Source: an uncultured Actinoplanes sp. (GTDB lineage Bacteria; Actinomycetota; Actinomycetes; Mycobacteriales; Micromonosporaceae). From it: a stretch of DNA of 32,213 nt. Positions 1 to 8,177 of the stretch are shown one piece after another. Each line of letters opens with the position of its first letter. Positions within the stretch are counted from its first letter, which is position 1. The position numbers and the translations under genes are program-made. The stretch lies in contig NZ_CAKUCL010000060.1 of the NCBI RefSeq assembly GCF_934643405.1, positions 1 to 32,213 of the forward strand, given 5' to 3'. Under the pieces are notes generated by a model. That model saw only the letters and a program-made list of their open reading frames with translations, was not told the origin of the DNA and ran no database searches.

Positions 1-1641
1 GTGCTGGCGGGCGGCCGCGACGGCGGTGGGCGTGCGGCGCTGCTTGCGGGACACGGTAATGGGGGCGGGCCGGTCAACGGCGTGCCCGCGGCGGCCGGGG
101 TCGGCGGGCACGCGGAGCACCAGCGGAACCTGGCCGTGGACCGGCACTGGTCGGAGCGGCCCAACCGGTCGGCGGCTGTCCGGCCGCTGCCCCGGCCGCT
201 CGTGCGGGTTCGCGGGCGCGGGCGGCACGCGGCGATGTCGCGGCGGCAGCGGTGGGAACGCCGGTATGTGCGGGCGCTTCTGCTCTGCGATCTGGTCGCC
301 GCGACGGCGGCCGGCGCGGTGACGTTCGGGCTGCGGTTCGGCGACGAGGTGACCTCGTACAACCGGGGCTACATGATCCTCACGGCCCTGCTCCCGGTCG
401 TCCTCCTGCTCGTGCTCGCGGTTTCCCGGGCGTACGAAAGACGGTTTTTGTTCGTCGGCACCGACGAGTATCAGCGGGTCATCCGCGGTGGTGTCGGGCT
501 GATCGCGGGCGCGGCGCTCACCTCGTACGCGCTGGATCTGGACCTGGCGCGAGGCTATGTCCTCGCCGCCCTGCCCACCGCCATCGTGTCCTCGCTGGTG
601 CTGCGGTTCGCCCTGCGCAAGCGGCTGCACGTGGCCCGCAGCCGCGGGGAGAGCCTGCGCCGGGTGATCCTGGTCGGCCATGAGCTGTCGGTGATCGGGA
701 TGACCCGGCAGCTGCGCCGGGAGCGGTACCACGGCCTGGAGGTGGTGGGCGCCTGCCTGCCGCCGGGGCACGACGGCGCCGGGGTGAGCGGGCTGCCGCT
801 GTACGGGACGTTCGACGACGTCGCGAGCGCGGTCGAGCAGGCCGACGCGGACACCGTGGTGGTGCTGAGCTGCCCGGAGCTGGACGGCGCGCAGCTGCGC
901 CGGCTGGCCTGGCGGCTGGAGCGCGACGAGGTGGATCTCGTGGTGGCGAGCGCGCTGGTGGACGTGGCGGGGGCGCGCACCACGATCCGGCCGTTCGACG
1001 GGCTGCCCATGCTGCACGTCGAGCACCCGCGGCTGCACGGCGGATCGCGCCTGGTCAAGGATTTGTTCGACCGGCTCGGGGCGGTGGCGCTGCTGGCGTT
1101 GCTGGGGCCGCTGCTGCTCGCCGTCGCACTCTCCGTGCGCTGCACGTCACGGGGGCCGGTACTCTTTCGGCAGGTACGGGTCGGGCGTGACGGTCGCCTG
1201 TTCCGCATCTTCAAGTTCCGGAGCATGTATGTCGACGCCGAGGCGCGCCTGGCCGAGCTCCGGCACCTGAACGAGCACGACGGCGTGCTCTTCAAGATCC
1301 GTGACGATCCGCGGGTGACCCGGGTCGGGCGATATCTGCGCCGGTTCTCGCTGGACGAGCTTCCGCAGCTGCTGAACGTGCTGCTGGGGCAGATGTCGCT
1401 GGTCGGGCCGCGTCCGCCGCTGCCGTCGGAGGTGGCCGTGTACGCGGACGACGTGCGGCGCCGGCTGGCCGTCAAGCCGGGCATGACGGGCCTGTGGCAG
1501 GTCTCCGGGCGATCGGACCTGCCCTGGGAGGAAGCGGTCCGGCTGGACCTGCGCTATGTGGAGAACTGGTCGCTGAGTTTGGACCTCGTGATCCTGTTGC
1601 GCACGATGACCGCAGTGGTGCGCTCGTCGGGAGCGTATTGA
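1..1641 (+). CDS. Polyprenyl-phosphate sugar-1-phosphate transferase (exopolysaccharide initiation), 5' end uncertain
   Basis: Membrane enzyme of the WbaP/GumD/WcaJ class, which loads the first sugar-1-phosphate onto the undecaprenyl-phosphate carrier for exopolysaccharide or glycan synthesis. The C-terminal third is a clear bacterial sugar transferase domain: FKFRSM, DELPQLLNVL, SLVGPRPPLP and KPGMTGLWQVSGR follow each other in the usual order. Before it lie four hydrophobic segments (about residues 90-215) and a nucleotide-binding-like region. The homologous part begins near WERRYVRALLLCD, just after an in-frame ATG at 235. However, nearly every codon from about base 61 ends in G or C, so coding probably starts earlier: GTG at 1, another in-frame GTG, or upstream of the window. 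cysQ follows after 16 bp, so the two may be cotranscribed. Function is sure at family level; the sugar and the exact start are not known. Confidence 0.85.
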   Translation: MLAGGRDGGGRAALLAGHGNGGGPVNGVPAAAGVGGHAEHQRNLAVDRHWSERPNRSAAVRPLPRPLVRVRGRGRHAAMSRRQRWERRYVRALLLCDLVAATAAGAVTFGLRFGDEVTSYNRGYMILTALLPVVLLLVLAVSRAYERRFLFVGTDEYQRVIRGGVGLIAGAALTSYALDLDLARGYVLAALPTAIVSSLVLRFALRKRLHVARSRGESLRRVILVGHELSVIGMTRQLRRERYHGLEVVGACLPPGHDGAGVSGLPLYGTFDDVASAVEQADADTVVVLSCPELDGAQLRRLAWRLERDEVDLVVASALVDVAGARTTIRPFDGLPMLHVEHPRLHGGSRLVKDLFDRLGAVALLALLGPLLLAVALSVRCTSRGPVLFRQVRVGRDGRLFRIFKFRSMYVDAEARLAELRHLNEHDGVLFKIRDDPRVTRVGRYLRRFSLDELPQLLNVLLGQMSLVGPRPPLPSEVAVYADDVRRRLAVKPGMTGLWQVSGRSDLPWEEAVRLDLRYVENWSLSLDLVILLRTMTAVVRSSGAY

Positions 1642-1657
1642 TGGAGGAGCAAAACAC

Positions 1658-2542
1658 ATGGGCGAGCGGACATCGACGTCGGCGCGCGTGTTCACCCAGC
1701 GGGAGAACACTGGGGAGACCGGCACGCCGCCGGTGATCGACGCGGCCTTCGCCCGCTGGCTCGCCGACCGGGCCGGCCAGCTGCTGCTGCAGGTGCGTGA
1801 CGAGCTGGGGTACGCCGACGGGCCGGCCCTGAAGGCGGCCGGCGACAAGGCCGCGCACGACCTGCTGCGCGCCGAGCTGGCCCGGTGGCGTCCCGCCGAC
1901 GCGGTGCTCTCCGAGGAGGACGACCAGTCCCGGCTGGCGTGGCTGGAGGGCGAGCCGAGCACGGTGCGCCCGGAACGGCTCGGCGCCTCCCGGGTGTGGA
2001 TCGTGGACCCGCTGGACGGCACCCGCGAGTACTCCGAGCCGGGCCGCACCGACTGGGCCGTGCACGTGGCGCTCTGGACCGCCGACTGTTCCAGCCCGGC
2101 CTGCCTGGCCGCGGGCGCGGTCGCGATGCCCGCCCAGCACCGCACCCTGGCCACCGACCACCCGCCGGCGTACCCGCCGATGCCGGTGGGCGAGGGCCCG
2201 ATCCGGATCGCCGCGAGCCGCACCCGGCCGCCCGCCTTCGTGACCGCGCTGGCCGCGGACATCGGCGCCGAGCTGGTGCCGATGGGATCGGCCGGCGTGA
2301 AAATCGCCGCGGTCGTCAACGGCGAGGCGGACGCCTACGTGCATGCCGGTGGCCAGTACGAATGGGATTCCGCGGCCCCGGTCGCTGTGGCCTTGGCCAC
2401 CGGTCTGCACGCTAGCCGAATCGACGGTTCTGCGCTGAAATACAACGAGGCCGACCCTAAGTTGCCGGACCTGGTGGTGTGCCGTAAGGATCTCGCTCCT
2501 CGGTTACTTGCAGCGTTGCAGCGTCACCTCAAGTCAGAATGA
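1658..2542 (+). CDS. cysQ: 3'(2'),5'-bisphosphate nucleotidase CysQ
   Basis: Inositol-monophosphatase-fold enzyme that hydrolyses 3'-phosphoadenosine 5'-phosphate to AMP, relieving product inhibition in sulfur metabolism. The metal-binding signature DPLDGTREYSE is intact around residues 112-122, preceded by SEEDD (second metal ligand region), and a C-terminal EWDSAAPVAV motif matches the family's WDxAA box. The 294-residue length is normal with a slightly extended N-terminus. The start is decided by a strong ribosome site, GGAGGAG at 1645-1651 region just after the previous stop. cysD starts 49 bp downstream, so the order cysQ-cysD-cysN suggests a sulfate assimilation unit. Some family members act on inositol phosphates; the neighbours favour PAP. 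Confidence 0.9.
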   Translation: MGERTSTSARVFTQRENTGETGTPPVIDAAFARWLADRAGQLLLQVRDELGYADGPALKAAGDKAAHDLLRAELARWRPADAVLSEEDDQSRLAWLEGEPSTVRPERLGASRVWIVDPLDGTREYSEPGRTDWAVHVALWTADCSSPACLAAGAVAMPAQHRTLATDHPPAYPPMPVGEGPIRIAASRTRPPAFVTALAADIGAELVPMGSAGVKIAAVVNGEADAYVHAGGQYEWDSAAPVAVALATGLHASRIDGSALKYNEADPKLPDLVVCRKDLAPRLLAALQRHLKSE

Positions 2543-2591
2543 CGTCCCCCCAGTGCGACAACGCCGTACCGGAAAGGTCGGATTTTCCCCG

Positions 2592-3503
2592 ATGAGCCAG
2601 ACAAAGCCTTACCGCGTGTCCCATCTTGATGCGCTCGAGGCCGAGAGCATTTTCGTGATGCGCGAGGTCATGGCCGAGTTCGAACGACCCGTCCTGCTCT
2701 TCTCCGGCGGCAAGGACTCGATCGTGATGCTGCGGCTCGCCGAGAAGGCGTTCGCCCCGGCCCGCATCCCCTTCCCGGTCATGCACGTCGACACCGGCCA
2801 CAACTTCGCCGAGGTCCTGGAATACCGCGACGCGCGTGTCGCGACCCTGGGGCTGAACCTGGTGGTCGCCAGCGTGCAGGAGGCCATCGACACCGGCCTG
2901 GTGCGTGAGCTGCCGGACGGCACCCGCAACCGCATCCAGACGCCGGTGCTGCTCAACGCGGTCGAGAAGTACCGCTTCGACGCGCTGTTCGGCGGGGCCC
3001 GCCGCGACGAGGAGAAGGCCCGCGCCAAGGAGCGCATGTTCAGCTTCCGCGACGAGTTCGGCCAGTGGGACCCGAAGAACCAGCGGCCCGAGCTGTGGGC
3101 GCTGTACAACGGCCGGCACCACCCGGGCGAGTCGATCCGGGTGTTCCCGCTGTCCAACTGGACCGAGCTGGACGTCTGGCACTACATCGCCCGGGAGAAG
3201 ATCCCGCTGCCGAGCATCTACTACGCACACGACCGCGAGGTGGTCGAGCGCGACGGCATGTTCTACGCGGTGAACGAGTTCATCCGGCTGCGCGACGGCG
3301 AGACCTCCGAGGTGCGCCGGGTCCGGTACCGCACGGTCGGCGACGCGTCGCAGACCGCGGCGGTGCTGTCCGAGGCCGACACGGTGGAGAAGGTCATCGA
3401 CGAGGTCGCCGCCACCCGGATCACCGAGCGCGGCGCGACCCGCGGCGACGACAAGGTCAGCGAGGCCGCGATGGAAGACCGCAAGCGAGAGGGCTACTTC
3501 TGA
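2592..3503 (+). CDS. cysD: Sulfate adenylyltransferase subunit 2 (CysD)
   Basis: Catalytic subunit of heterodimeric ATP sulfurylase, making adenosine 5'-phosphosulfate from sulfate and ATP in the cytoplasm. It belongs to the PAPS-reductase/PP-loop fold: SGGKDS, the pyrophosphate-binding loop, lies at residues 38-43, followed by HVDTGHNF and FGGARRDEEKARAKER, both typical of CysD. Its 303 residues match the family length. The ATG at 2592 is chosen because the protein homology begins directly after it (SHLDALEAESI), although the open frame runs 28 codons further upstream into cysQ. No good Shine-Dalgarno sequence is seen; GGAAAGG lies 15 nt upstream. It overlaps cysN by one base (TGATG), indicating translational coupling of the two subunits. 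Confidence 0.95.
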   Translation: MSQTKPYRVSHLDALEAESIFVMREVMAEFERPVLLFSGGKDSIVMLRLAEKAFAPARIPFPVMHVDTGHNFAEVLEYRDARVATLGLNLVVASVQEAIDTGLVRELPDGTRNRIQTPVLLNAVEKYRFDALFGGARRDEEKARAKERMFSFRDEFGQWDPKNQRPELWALYNGRHHPGESIRVFPLSNWTELDVWHYIAREKIPLPSIYYAHDREVVERDGMFYAVNEFIRLRDGETSEVRRVRYRTVGDASQTAAVLSEADTVEKVIDEVAATRITERGATRGDDKVSEAAMEDRKREGYF

Positions 3504-4801
3504 TGAGTCAGGCTGTCCTGGACAACGAGACGGCGCCCTCGGCCCGGATGGACCTGCTGCGGTTCGCCACCGCCGGCAGCGTCGACGACGGCAAGTCCAC
3601 CCTGATCGGGCGGCTGCTGTACGACACCAAGACGATCTTCGTCGATCAGCTGGAGGCGGTCGAGGCCGCCAGCGCGTCGCGCGGTGACGAGTACACGAAC
3701 CTGGCGCTGCTCACCGACGGTCTGCGGGCGGAACGCGAGCAGGGCATCACGATCGATGTCGCGTACCGGTACTTCGCGACGCCGCGGCGCAAGTTCATCA
3801 TCGCCGACACCCCCGGGCACATCCAGTACACGCGGAACATGGTCACCGGCGCCTCCACCGCCGACCTGGCGCTGATCCTGGTCGACGCCCGCAAGGGCCT
3901 GGTCGAGCAGTCGCGGCGGCACGCCTTCCTGACGTCGCTGCTGCGGGTGCCGCACCTGGTGCTGTGCGTCAACAAGATGGACCTGGTCGACTGGGACAAG
4001 GCCGTCTACGACCGGATCGCCGACGAATTCACCTCGTTCGCCGCCAAGCTCGACGTGCCGGACCTGACGATCATCCCGATCTCGGCGCTCAACGGCGACA
4101 ACATCGCCTCCCGCTCGGAGAACAGCCCCTGGTACGAGGGCCCGTCGCTACTGCACCACCTGGAGCACGTGCACATCGCCAGCGACCGCAACCTGGTCGA
4201 CGTGCGCTTCCCGGTGCAGTACGTGATCCGCCCGCAGTCCACCACGGTCACCGACTACCGCGGCTACGCCGGCCAGGTCGCCTCGGGAGTGCTCAAGCCG
4301 GGTGACGAGGTGATGGTGCTGCCGTCCGGGCTGACCTCGACCATCTCCGCCATCGACACCGCGGACGGCCCGGTCGACGAGGCGTTCCCGCCCATGTCGG
4401 TCACCGTGCGGCTCACCGACGAGATCGACATCTCCCGGGGCGACATGATCTGCCGGCCGCACAACGCGCCGGCCGTCGCGCAGGACGTCGAGGCGATGAT
4501 CTGCTGGATGGACGAGACGGCGCCGCTGCGGGTCGGCGGGAAATACGCGATCAAGCACACCACCCGTACGGCGCGGACCGTGGTGCGCGGGCTGCAGTAC
4601 CGCCTCGACGTGAACACGCTGCACCGCGACGAGGACGCAGGCGAGCTGCGGCTGAACGAGATCGGCCGGGTGCGGCTGCGCACCACGGTGCCGCTGCTGG
4701 CCGACGAGTACCGCCGCAACCGCACGACCGGCGGCTTCATCCTGATCGACGAGAGCACGAACCGCACCGTCGCCGCCGGGATGATCATCGAGGCTCGGTG
4801 A
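3503..4801 (+). CDS. cysN: Sulfate adenylyltransferase subunit 1, GTPase (CysN)
   Basis: Regulatory GTPase subunit of ATP sulfurylase; GTP hydrolysis drives the unfavourable formation of APS by CysD. Translation-factor-type G domain: G1 GSVDDGKST at residues 25-33, G3 DTPGH near 102-106, G4 NKMD near 156-159, followed by two beta-barrel domains to the end. At 432 residues it has no C-terminal APS kinase domain, unlike the fused CysNC of mycobacteria, and no separate cysC is seen here. This suggests that APS itself is the substrate for reduction, or that the kinase is elsewhere. The start is fixed by the TGATG overlap with cysD. The 3' end overlaps the convergent gene on the other strand by 17 bp. 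Confidence 0.95.
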   Translation: MSQAVLDNETAPSARMDLLRFATAGSVDDGKSTLIGRLLYDTKTIFVDQLEAVEAASASRGDEYTNLALLTDGLRAEREQGITIDVAYRYFATPRRKFIIADTPGHIQYTRNMVTGASTADLALILVDARKGLVEQSRRHAFLTSLLRVPHLVLCVNKMDLVDWDKAVYDRIADEFTSFAAKLDVPDLTIIPISALNGDNIASRSENSPWYEGPSLLHHLEHVHIASDRNLVDVRFPVQYVIRPQSTTVTDYRGYAGQVASGVLKPGDEVMVLPSGLTSTISAIDTADGPVDEAFPPMSVTVRLTDEIDISRGDMICRPHNAPAVAQDVEAMICWMDETAPLRVGGKYAIKHTTRTARTVVRGLQYRLDVNTLHRDEDAGELRLNEIGRVRLRTTVPLLADEYRRNRTTGGFILIDESTNRTVAAGMIIEAR

Positions 4802-5645
4802 CGCGTCTCCGGAAGGGGTCGTCGTTGCGGGGCGGGCGGCGGCGCTGAGGCGGGGCCGCGTCGTGGCCGGACGCGGGTTGCAGCGCGGCCCAGACGATCT
4901 TCCCGGATCGGGTGGGAAGCGATCCCCAGGCCGTCGCGAGGGCGGCCACGGTCTGCAGGCCGCGGCCGCGTTCGTCGAGGGGCTGTCCCCGCTTCGGGCG
5001 CGCCCGGGGCAGCAGCCGGGGCGGCGTCGGCAGGCCGTCCGCGACGATCAGGTGCAGGCCGCGGCCGCGCAGGCTCGCCACCACCATCAGGTCGGTGCGG
5101 GCGTGCTCGACCGCGTTGGTCACCAGCTCCGACATCAGCGCGCGGGCCGGATGCAGCAGGCTCTGCAGGTCCCACGTCAGGCAGGCGTCGGAGACCAGGT
5201 TGCGGGCCAGGCTGGGCGCCTCCGCCTCGGGCCGCAACCGCAGGGTGAGCCGCTCGGCCGGCGGCAGCCGGCTCGCGATCGCCACCCGGGCCTGCCGCAC
5301 CTTGGCGTAGACCGGCAGCCACCGCCGGCTGCCCAGCCGCTGCACCCGGTCGGCCAGCGGCAGGTCCGGCGGGATGCACAGGGCCAGCTGCACCGGCGGC
5401 TCCTTCGCGACCGCGGCGTTGCGGGCGGTCACCCAGGTGGGGGCGCTCAGACCGGTCGGATCGTCGAGCTCGGACAGGTCCACGATCAGCGCCTCGGGGT
5501 GCTCGGCCAGGCACTTCTGCAGCGCGCCGGTGACCTGCTTGCACAGCGGGCGGTTCCAGGTCCCGCGCACCGCCATCAGGGCCACAGCGGCGTCGATGTC
5601 GCTCTCGACATGGACGGCGGACAGCCACGCTGCGCTCGCGGACAT
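4785..5645 (-). CDS. STAS-like plus HATPase_c (RsbW-type) regulatory protein
   Basis: Probable anti-sigma or phosphatase-pathway regulator of 286 residues. The N-terminal part (about 1-130) resembles a STAS domain (EALIVDLSELDDPTGLS), and the C-terminal part is an RsbW/SpoIIAB-like ATPase: N box ELVTNAVEHA near residue 165-175, then VADG, and DERGRGLQTV as the glycine-rich lid near 222-232. Joining a STAS-like region with the kinase-like domain in one chain is seen in many Streptomyces-group orphan regulators. The start at 5645 is supported by a -10-like TACGGT six bases upstream (leaderless); an alternative ATG at 5711 adds 22 residues but would run into the lacI promoter. The tail is rich in Arg and Pro. 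No sigma-factor or anti-sigma partner gene is adjacent. Confidence 0.75.
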   Translation of the reverse strand: MSASAAWLSAVHVESDIDAAVALMAVRGTWNRPLCKQVTGALQKCLAEHPEALIVDLSELDDPTGLSAPTWVTARNAAVAKEPPVQLALCIPPDLPLADRVQRLGSRRWLPVYAKVRQARVAIASRLPPAERLTLRLRPEAEAPSLARNLVSDACLTWDLQSLLHPARALMSELVTNAVEHARTDLMVVASLRGRGLHLIVADGLPTPPRLLPRARPKRGQPLDERGRGLQTVAALATAWGSLPTRSGKIVWAALQPASGHDAAPPQRRRPPRNDDPFRRRVTEPR

Positions 5646-5651
5646 GCCGTC

Positions 5652-5657
5652 ACCGTA
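5652..5657 (-). promoter_or_regulatory. -10-like box for a leaderless start at 5645
   Basis: Read on the minus strand this is TACGGT, six bases before the ATG at 5645. The same hexamer at the same distance precedes the YihY-family gene at 10881. It fits the actinobacterial TAnnnT -10 with transcription starting at the start codon. No -35 box is evident. Confidence 0.5.
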
Positions 5658-5704
5658 GTGGGGCCCAGCGATCGTTTTGCCCGCACTTAGCTCCGGCGGG
5701 TGAT

Positions 5705-5733
5705 CGGACATAAGTACTGCAACGTTGTATAGT
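5705..5733 (+). promoter_or_regulatory. lacI-family gene promoter (leaderless)
   Basis: A -35 box CGGACA (5705-5710) and a -10 box TATAGT (5728-5733) are separated by the ideal 17 bp. The GTG start codon at 5742 lies eight bases after the -10, so transcription should begin at or within two bases of the start codon and give a leaderless mRNA. The operator at 5718-5729 sits inside this promoter. Confidence 0.7.
5718..5729. promoter_or_regulatory. LacI-type operator, probable autoregulation
   Basis: TGCAACGTTGTA is a near-perfect palindrome (core CAACGTTG is perfect, central CpG) of the kind LacI/GalR proteins bind. It lies between the -35 and -10 boxes of the adjacent LacI-family gene, where bound protein would block RNA polymerase. 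The assignment to this regulator is inferred from position. Confidence 0.65.
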
Positions 5734-5741
5734 CCAACTTC

Positions 5742-6755
5742 GTGCCGCCTGGGCTGAAAGACGTCGCCGCACGCGCGGGCGTATCCATCAAGACCGTGTC
5801 CAACGTCGTCAACGGATACGTGCACGTGGCCCCGGCGACGCGTGCCCGCGTGCAGGCCGCCATCGACGCGCTGGGCTACGTGCCGAACGTGGCCGCCCGC
5901 CAGCTGCGCGGCGGACGATCCGGGGTGATCGCCCTGGCCGTTCCCGAGCTGCAACTTCCGTACTTCGCGGAGATCGCCGGCCTGATCGTCCAGGCGGCCG
6001 AGCGCCGCTCCTGGACGGTGCTGATCGACCAGACCGACGGCCAGGCCGAACGCGAGCGCAACCTGGTGGCCGGGCTGCGACGGCACGCCATCGACGGCCT
6101 GATCTTCAGCCCGCTCGCGCTGGCCGGTGAGGACCTGGCGCTGCGCAGCGACATCCCGATGGTGTTGCTGGGCGAGCGGGTCTGGTACGGCCCGGCGGAC
6201 CACGTCGCGATCGACAGCACGGCGGCCGCTACCGAGGCCGTACGCCATCTGTGCCGGCTGGGCCGGCGGCGGATCGCGGCGATCGGCGTGCAGGAGCTGC
6301 CGTCGGCGGTGACCGCTCATCAGCGGCTCGCCGGTTACCGTACGGCGTTGGCCGAGGCCGGCCTGGGCATCGACCCGGCGCTGGAAGTCCCCGCGGGCAG
6401 TTTCCACCGCGCGAACGGCGCCGAGGCGATGGCCCGGCTGCTGGACTCCGGCGAGCCACCGGACGCGGTGTTCTGCTTCAACGACCTGCTGGCCCTGGGC
6501 GCCATCCGCACGCTGCTGACCCGGGGCCTGAGCGTGCCCGGTGACGTCGCGGTGATCGGTTTCGACGACATCGAGGACGGCCGCTTCTCCACCCCGACGC
6601 TGAGCACCATCGCGCCGGACGCCCCGCGCATCGCCCAGCTCGCGGTGGACCTGCTCGCCGAGCGCCTGGGCGACGGCTCAGCCGCCACCCGGGCGCCCCG
6701 CGAGTTGCGCGTGGACCACCGCCTGGTGATCCGGGAGAGCACCGCCGGCCGTTAG
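5742..6755 (+). CDS. LacI-family transcriptional regulator
   Basis: DNA-binding repressor of 337 residues. The N-terminal helix-turn-helix (LKDVAARAGVSIKTVSNVVN, residues 5-24) and hinge helix (YVPNVAARQLRGG) are typical, followed by a periplasmic-binding-protein-like sugar-sensing domain ending with IGFDDIEDGRFSTPTLSTI. GTG at 5742 is the only start that keeps the whole HTH and it fits a leaderless promoter. The gene is alone on the plus strand; its stop codon overlaps the convergent small gene by four bases. The effector is unknown. A candidate target besides itself is galE-galK, whose promoter region carries a related AACGTT core near 9205-9216. That link is an inference. Confidence 0.92.
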   Translation: MPPGLKDVAARAGVSIKTVSNVVNGYVHVAPATRARVQAAIDALGYVPNVAARQLRGGRSGVIALAVPELQLPYFAEIAGLIVQAAERRSWTVLIDQTDGQAERERNLVAGLRRHAIDGLIFSPLALAGEDLALRSDIPMVLLGERVWYGPADHVAIDSTAAATEAVRHLCRLGRRRIAAIGVQELPSAVTAHQRLAGYRTALAEAGLGIDPALEVPAGSFHRANGAEAMARLLDSGEPPDAVFCFNDLLALGAIRTLLTRGLSVPGDVAVIGFDDIEDGRFSTPTLSTIAPDAPRIAQLAVDLLAERLGDGSAATRAPRELRVDHRLVIRESTAGR

Positions 6756-6991
6756 CCCTTGCGGCGGTCGTCCTCGTCGTCGCTGCCGACGGCCTCGTCG
6801 ATCGCCGCGGTGATCGCGCCGGTCAGGTCGCCGGCCGGCACCGCGATGCTCTCGCCGTAGTTGTCCTCGCCCCGGTCGCGCTCGGGCTCCGGGGCGGTGG
6901 CACCGCCGGAGAACCCGAACTCGTTCGGCTCGTCGACCTCCGTCGTCCGCGTCCCGTTCTCCGGCGTCGTTTCCTGCGGCTGCTCGCTCAT
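6752..6991 (-). CDS. Small acidic protein of unknown function
   Basis: A 79-residue, strongly acidic, probably disordered protein. It is rich in Glu, Asp, Pro and Gly, with one short amphipathic stretch (LTGAITAAIDEAVG, about residues 55-68) and a terminal EDDRRKG. I do not recognise a family. It is 30 bp downstream of galK on the same strand and may be the last gene of the galE-galK transcript. Its end overlaps the stop of the lacI-family gene. Codon use is as GC-rich at third positions as its neighbours, which supports coding. No strong ribosome site is visible. Confidence 0.6.
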   Translation of the reverse strand: MSEQPQETTPENGTRTTEVDEPNEFGFSGGATAPEPERDRGEDNYGESIAVPAGDLTGAITAAIDEAVGSDDEDDRRKG

Positions 6992-7021
6992 GCCGGATTT
7001 CTTACCCCGCGGCCGCGGATG

Positions 7022-8164
7022 CTAAAGCCTGGTCGCGCCCGGTCCCGCGGTCACCGTCCAGCAGGTCGGAGCGGTGAAACCCCGGTTCTCGTACGCGGCC
7101 TCGACCGCGGACGTGGTCGCCTCGGCCTGATCCGCGTCGATCAGTGCCAGGACACATCCGCCGAAGCCGCCGCCGGTCATCCGGGCGCCGTACGCGCCGG
7201 CCGCCAGCGCCGCCTCCACCGCCACGTCGACCTGCCCGACCGTGATCTCGAAATCGTCGCGCATCGAGGCGTGCGACGCGGTCAGCAGCGGGCCGATCTC
7301 GTGCACCCGGCCGGCGTGCAGCAGCGCGACCGTGTCCAGCACCCGCTGGTCCTCGGTGACGACGTGCCGCACCCGGCGGCGCATCACCTCGTCGTCCAGC
7401 CGGGCCAGCGCGTCGTCCAGGTCCGCCACGGCGACGTCGCGCAGCGCGCGCACGCCCAGGATCCGGGCCGCGTCCTCGCAGCTCTTGCGGCGCGCGCCGT
7501 ACTCGCCGCTGACGTGCTGGTGCGGGGCGTTGCTGTTGATCACCAGGATGGCCAGCCCGCCGGCGGCCAGGTCGAACGGGATCTGCTCGACCTCGTACGT
7601 CCGGCAGTCCAGGAAGAGCGCCTTGCCCTCCTCGCAGCGCATCGACGCGGACTGGTCGAGGATGCCGGTGGGCGCGCCCACGTAGACGTTCTCGGCGCGC
7701 TGCGCCAGTCCGGGCCGCTTCTCCAGCGGCAGGTCCAGCCCGCCGAGGTCGGCCAGCGCGGTCAGCACCGCCGACTCCAGCGCCGCCGAGGAGGACAGCC
7801 CGGAACCGACCGGCACCTCCGACGCCAGCGCGATCCGGGCGCCTGGGACGTCGAAGCCCGCCTCGCGCAGTGCCCAGACCACGCCGGCCGGGTAGCTCGC
7901 CCAGCCGGTGACCTCGCCCGGCCGGGGCGGCCCGAAGGTGACCGGCCCGTCGGCGAAGGTCGAGCTGACCGTCCAAACGCCTGCCGGGGCCGGGCCCACC
8001 GCGGCGACGGTGCGCTGCGGCAGGGCGAAGGGCAGCACGAACCCCTCGTTGTAGTCGGTGTGCTCGCCGATCAGGTTGACCCGGCCGGGGGCGGCCCAGA
8101 GGCCGGTGGGCTCGCCGCCGAACTCCTTGCGGAAGACGGCGGCGGCGTCGGAGGTGACAGACAT
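7022..8164 (-). CDS. galK: Galactokinase
   Basis: GHMP-family kinase that phosphorylates galactose to galactose-1-phosphate in the Leloir pathway. All three family signatures are intact: PGRVNLIGEHTDYNEG at residues 26-41 (galactokinase signature), the ATP-binding PVGSGLSSSAALES near 120-133, and GARMTGGGFGGCVLAL near 335-350. The 380-residue length is typical. The ATG at 8164 has a purine-rich site (GGAAAAG) a few bases upstream. It follows galE by 13 bp on the same strand, so the two are almost certainly cotranscribed. galT, the usual third gene, is not here. Confidence 0.95.
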   Translation of the reverse strand: MSVTSDAAAVFRKEFGGEPTGLWAAPGRVNLIGEHTDYNEGFVLPFALPQRTVAAVGPAPAGVWTVSSTFADGPVTFGPPRPGEVTGWASYPAGVVWALREAGFDVPGARIALASEVPVGSGLSSSAALESAVLTALADLGGLDLPLEKRPGLAQRAENVYVGAPTGILDQSASMRCEEGKALFLDCRTYEVEQIPFDLAAGGLAILVINSNAPHQHVSGEYGARRKSCEDAARILGVRALRDVAVADLDDALARLDDEVMRRRVRHVVTEDQRVLDTVALLHAGRVHEIGPLLTASHASMRDDFEITVGQVDVAVEAALAAGAYGARMTGGGFGGCVLALIDADQAEATTSAVEAAYENRGFTAPTCWTVTAGPGATRL

Positions 8165-8177
8165 GTTGCTTTTCCGA

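Noticed and set aside
2543..2591. A riboswitch or regulatory leader before cysD
   Set aside because: Only 49 bp with a weak GGAAA/TTTCC pairing; too short and without a known riboswitch pattern.
4264..5628. A second long minus-strand frame overlapping the STAS-ATPase gene
   Set aside because: It crosses the conserved 3' half of cysN and is out of frame with the STAS and ATPase motifs.
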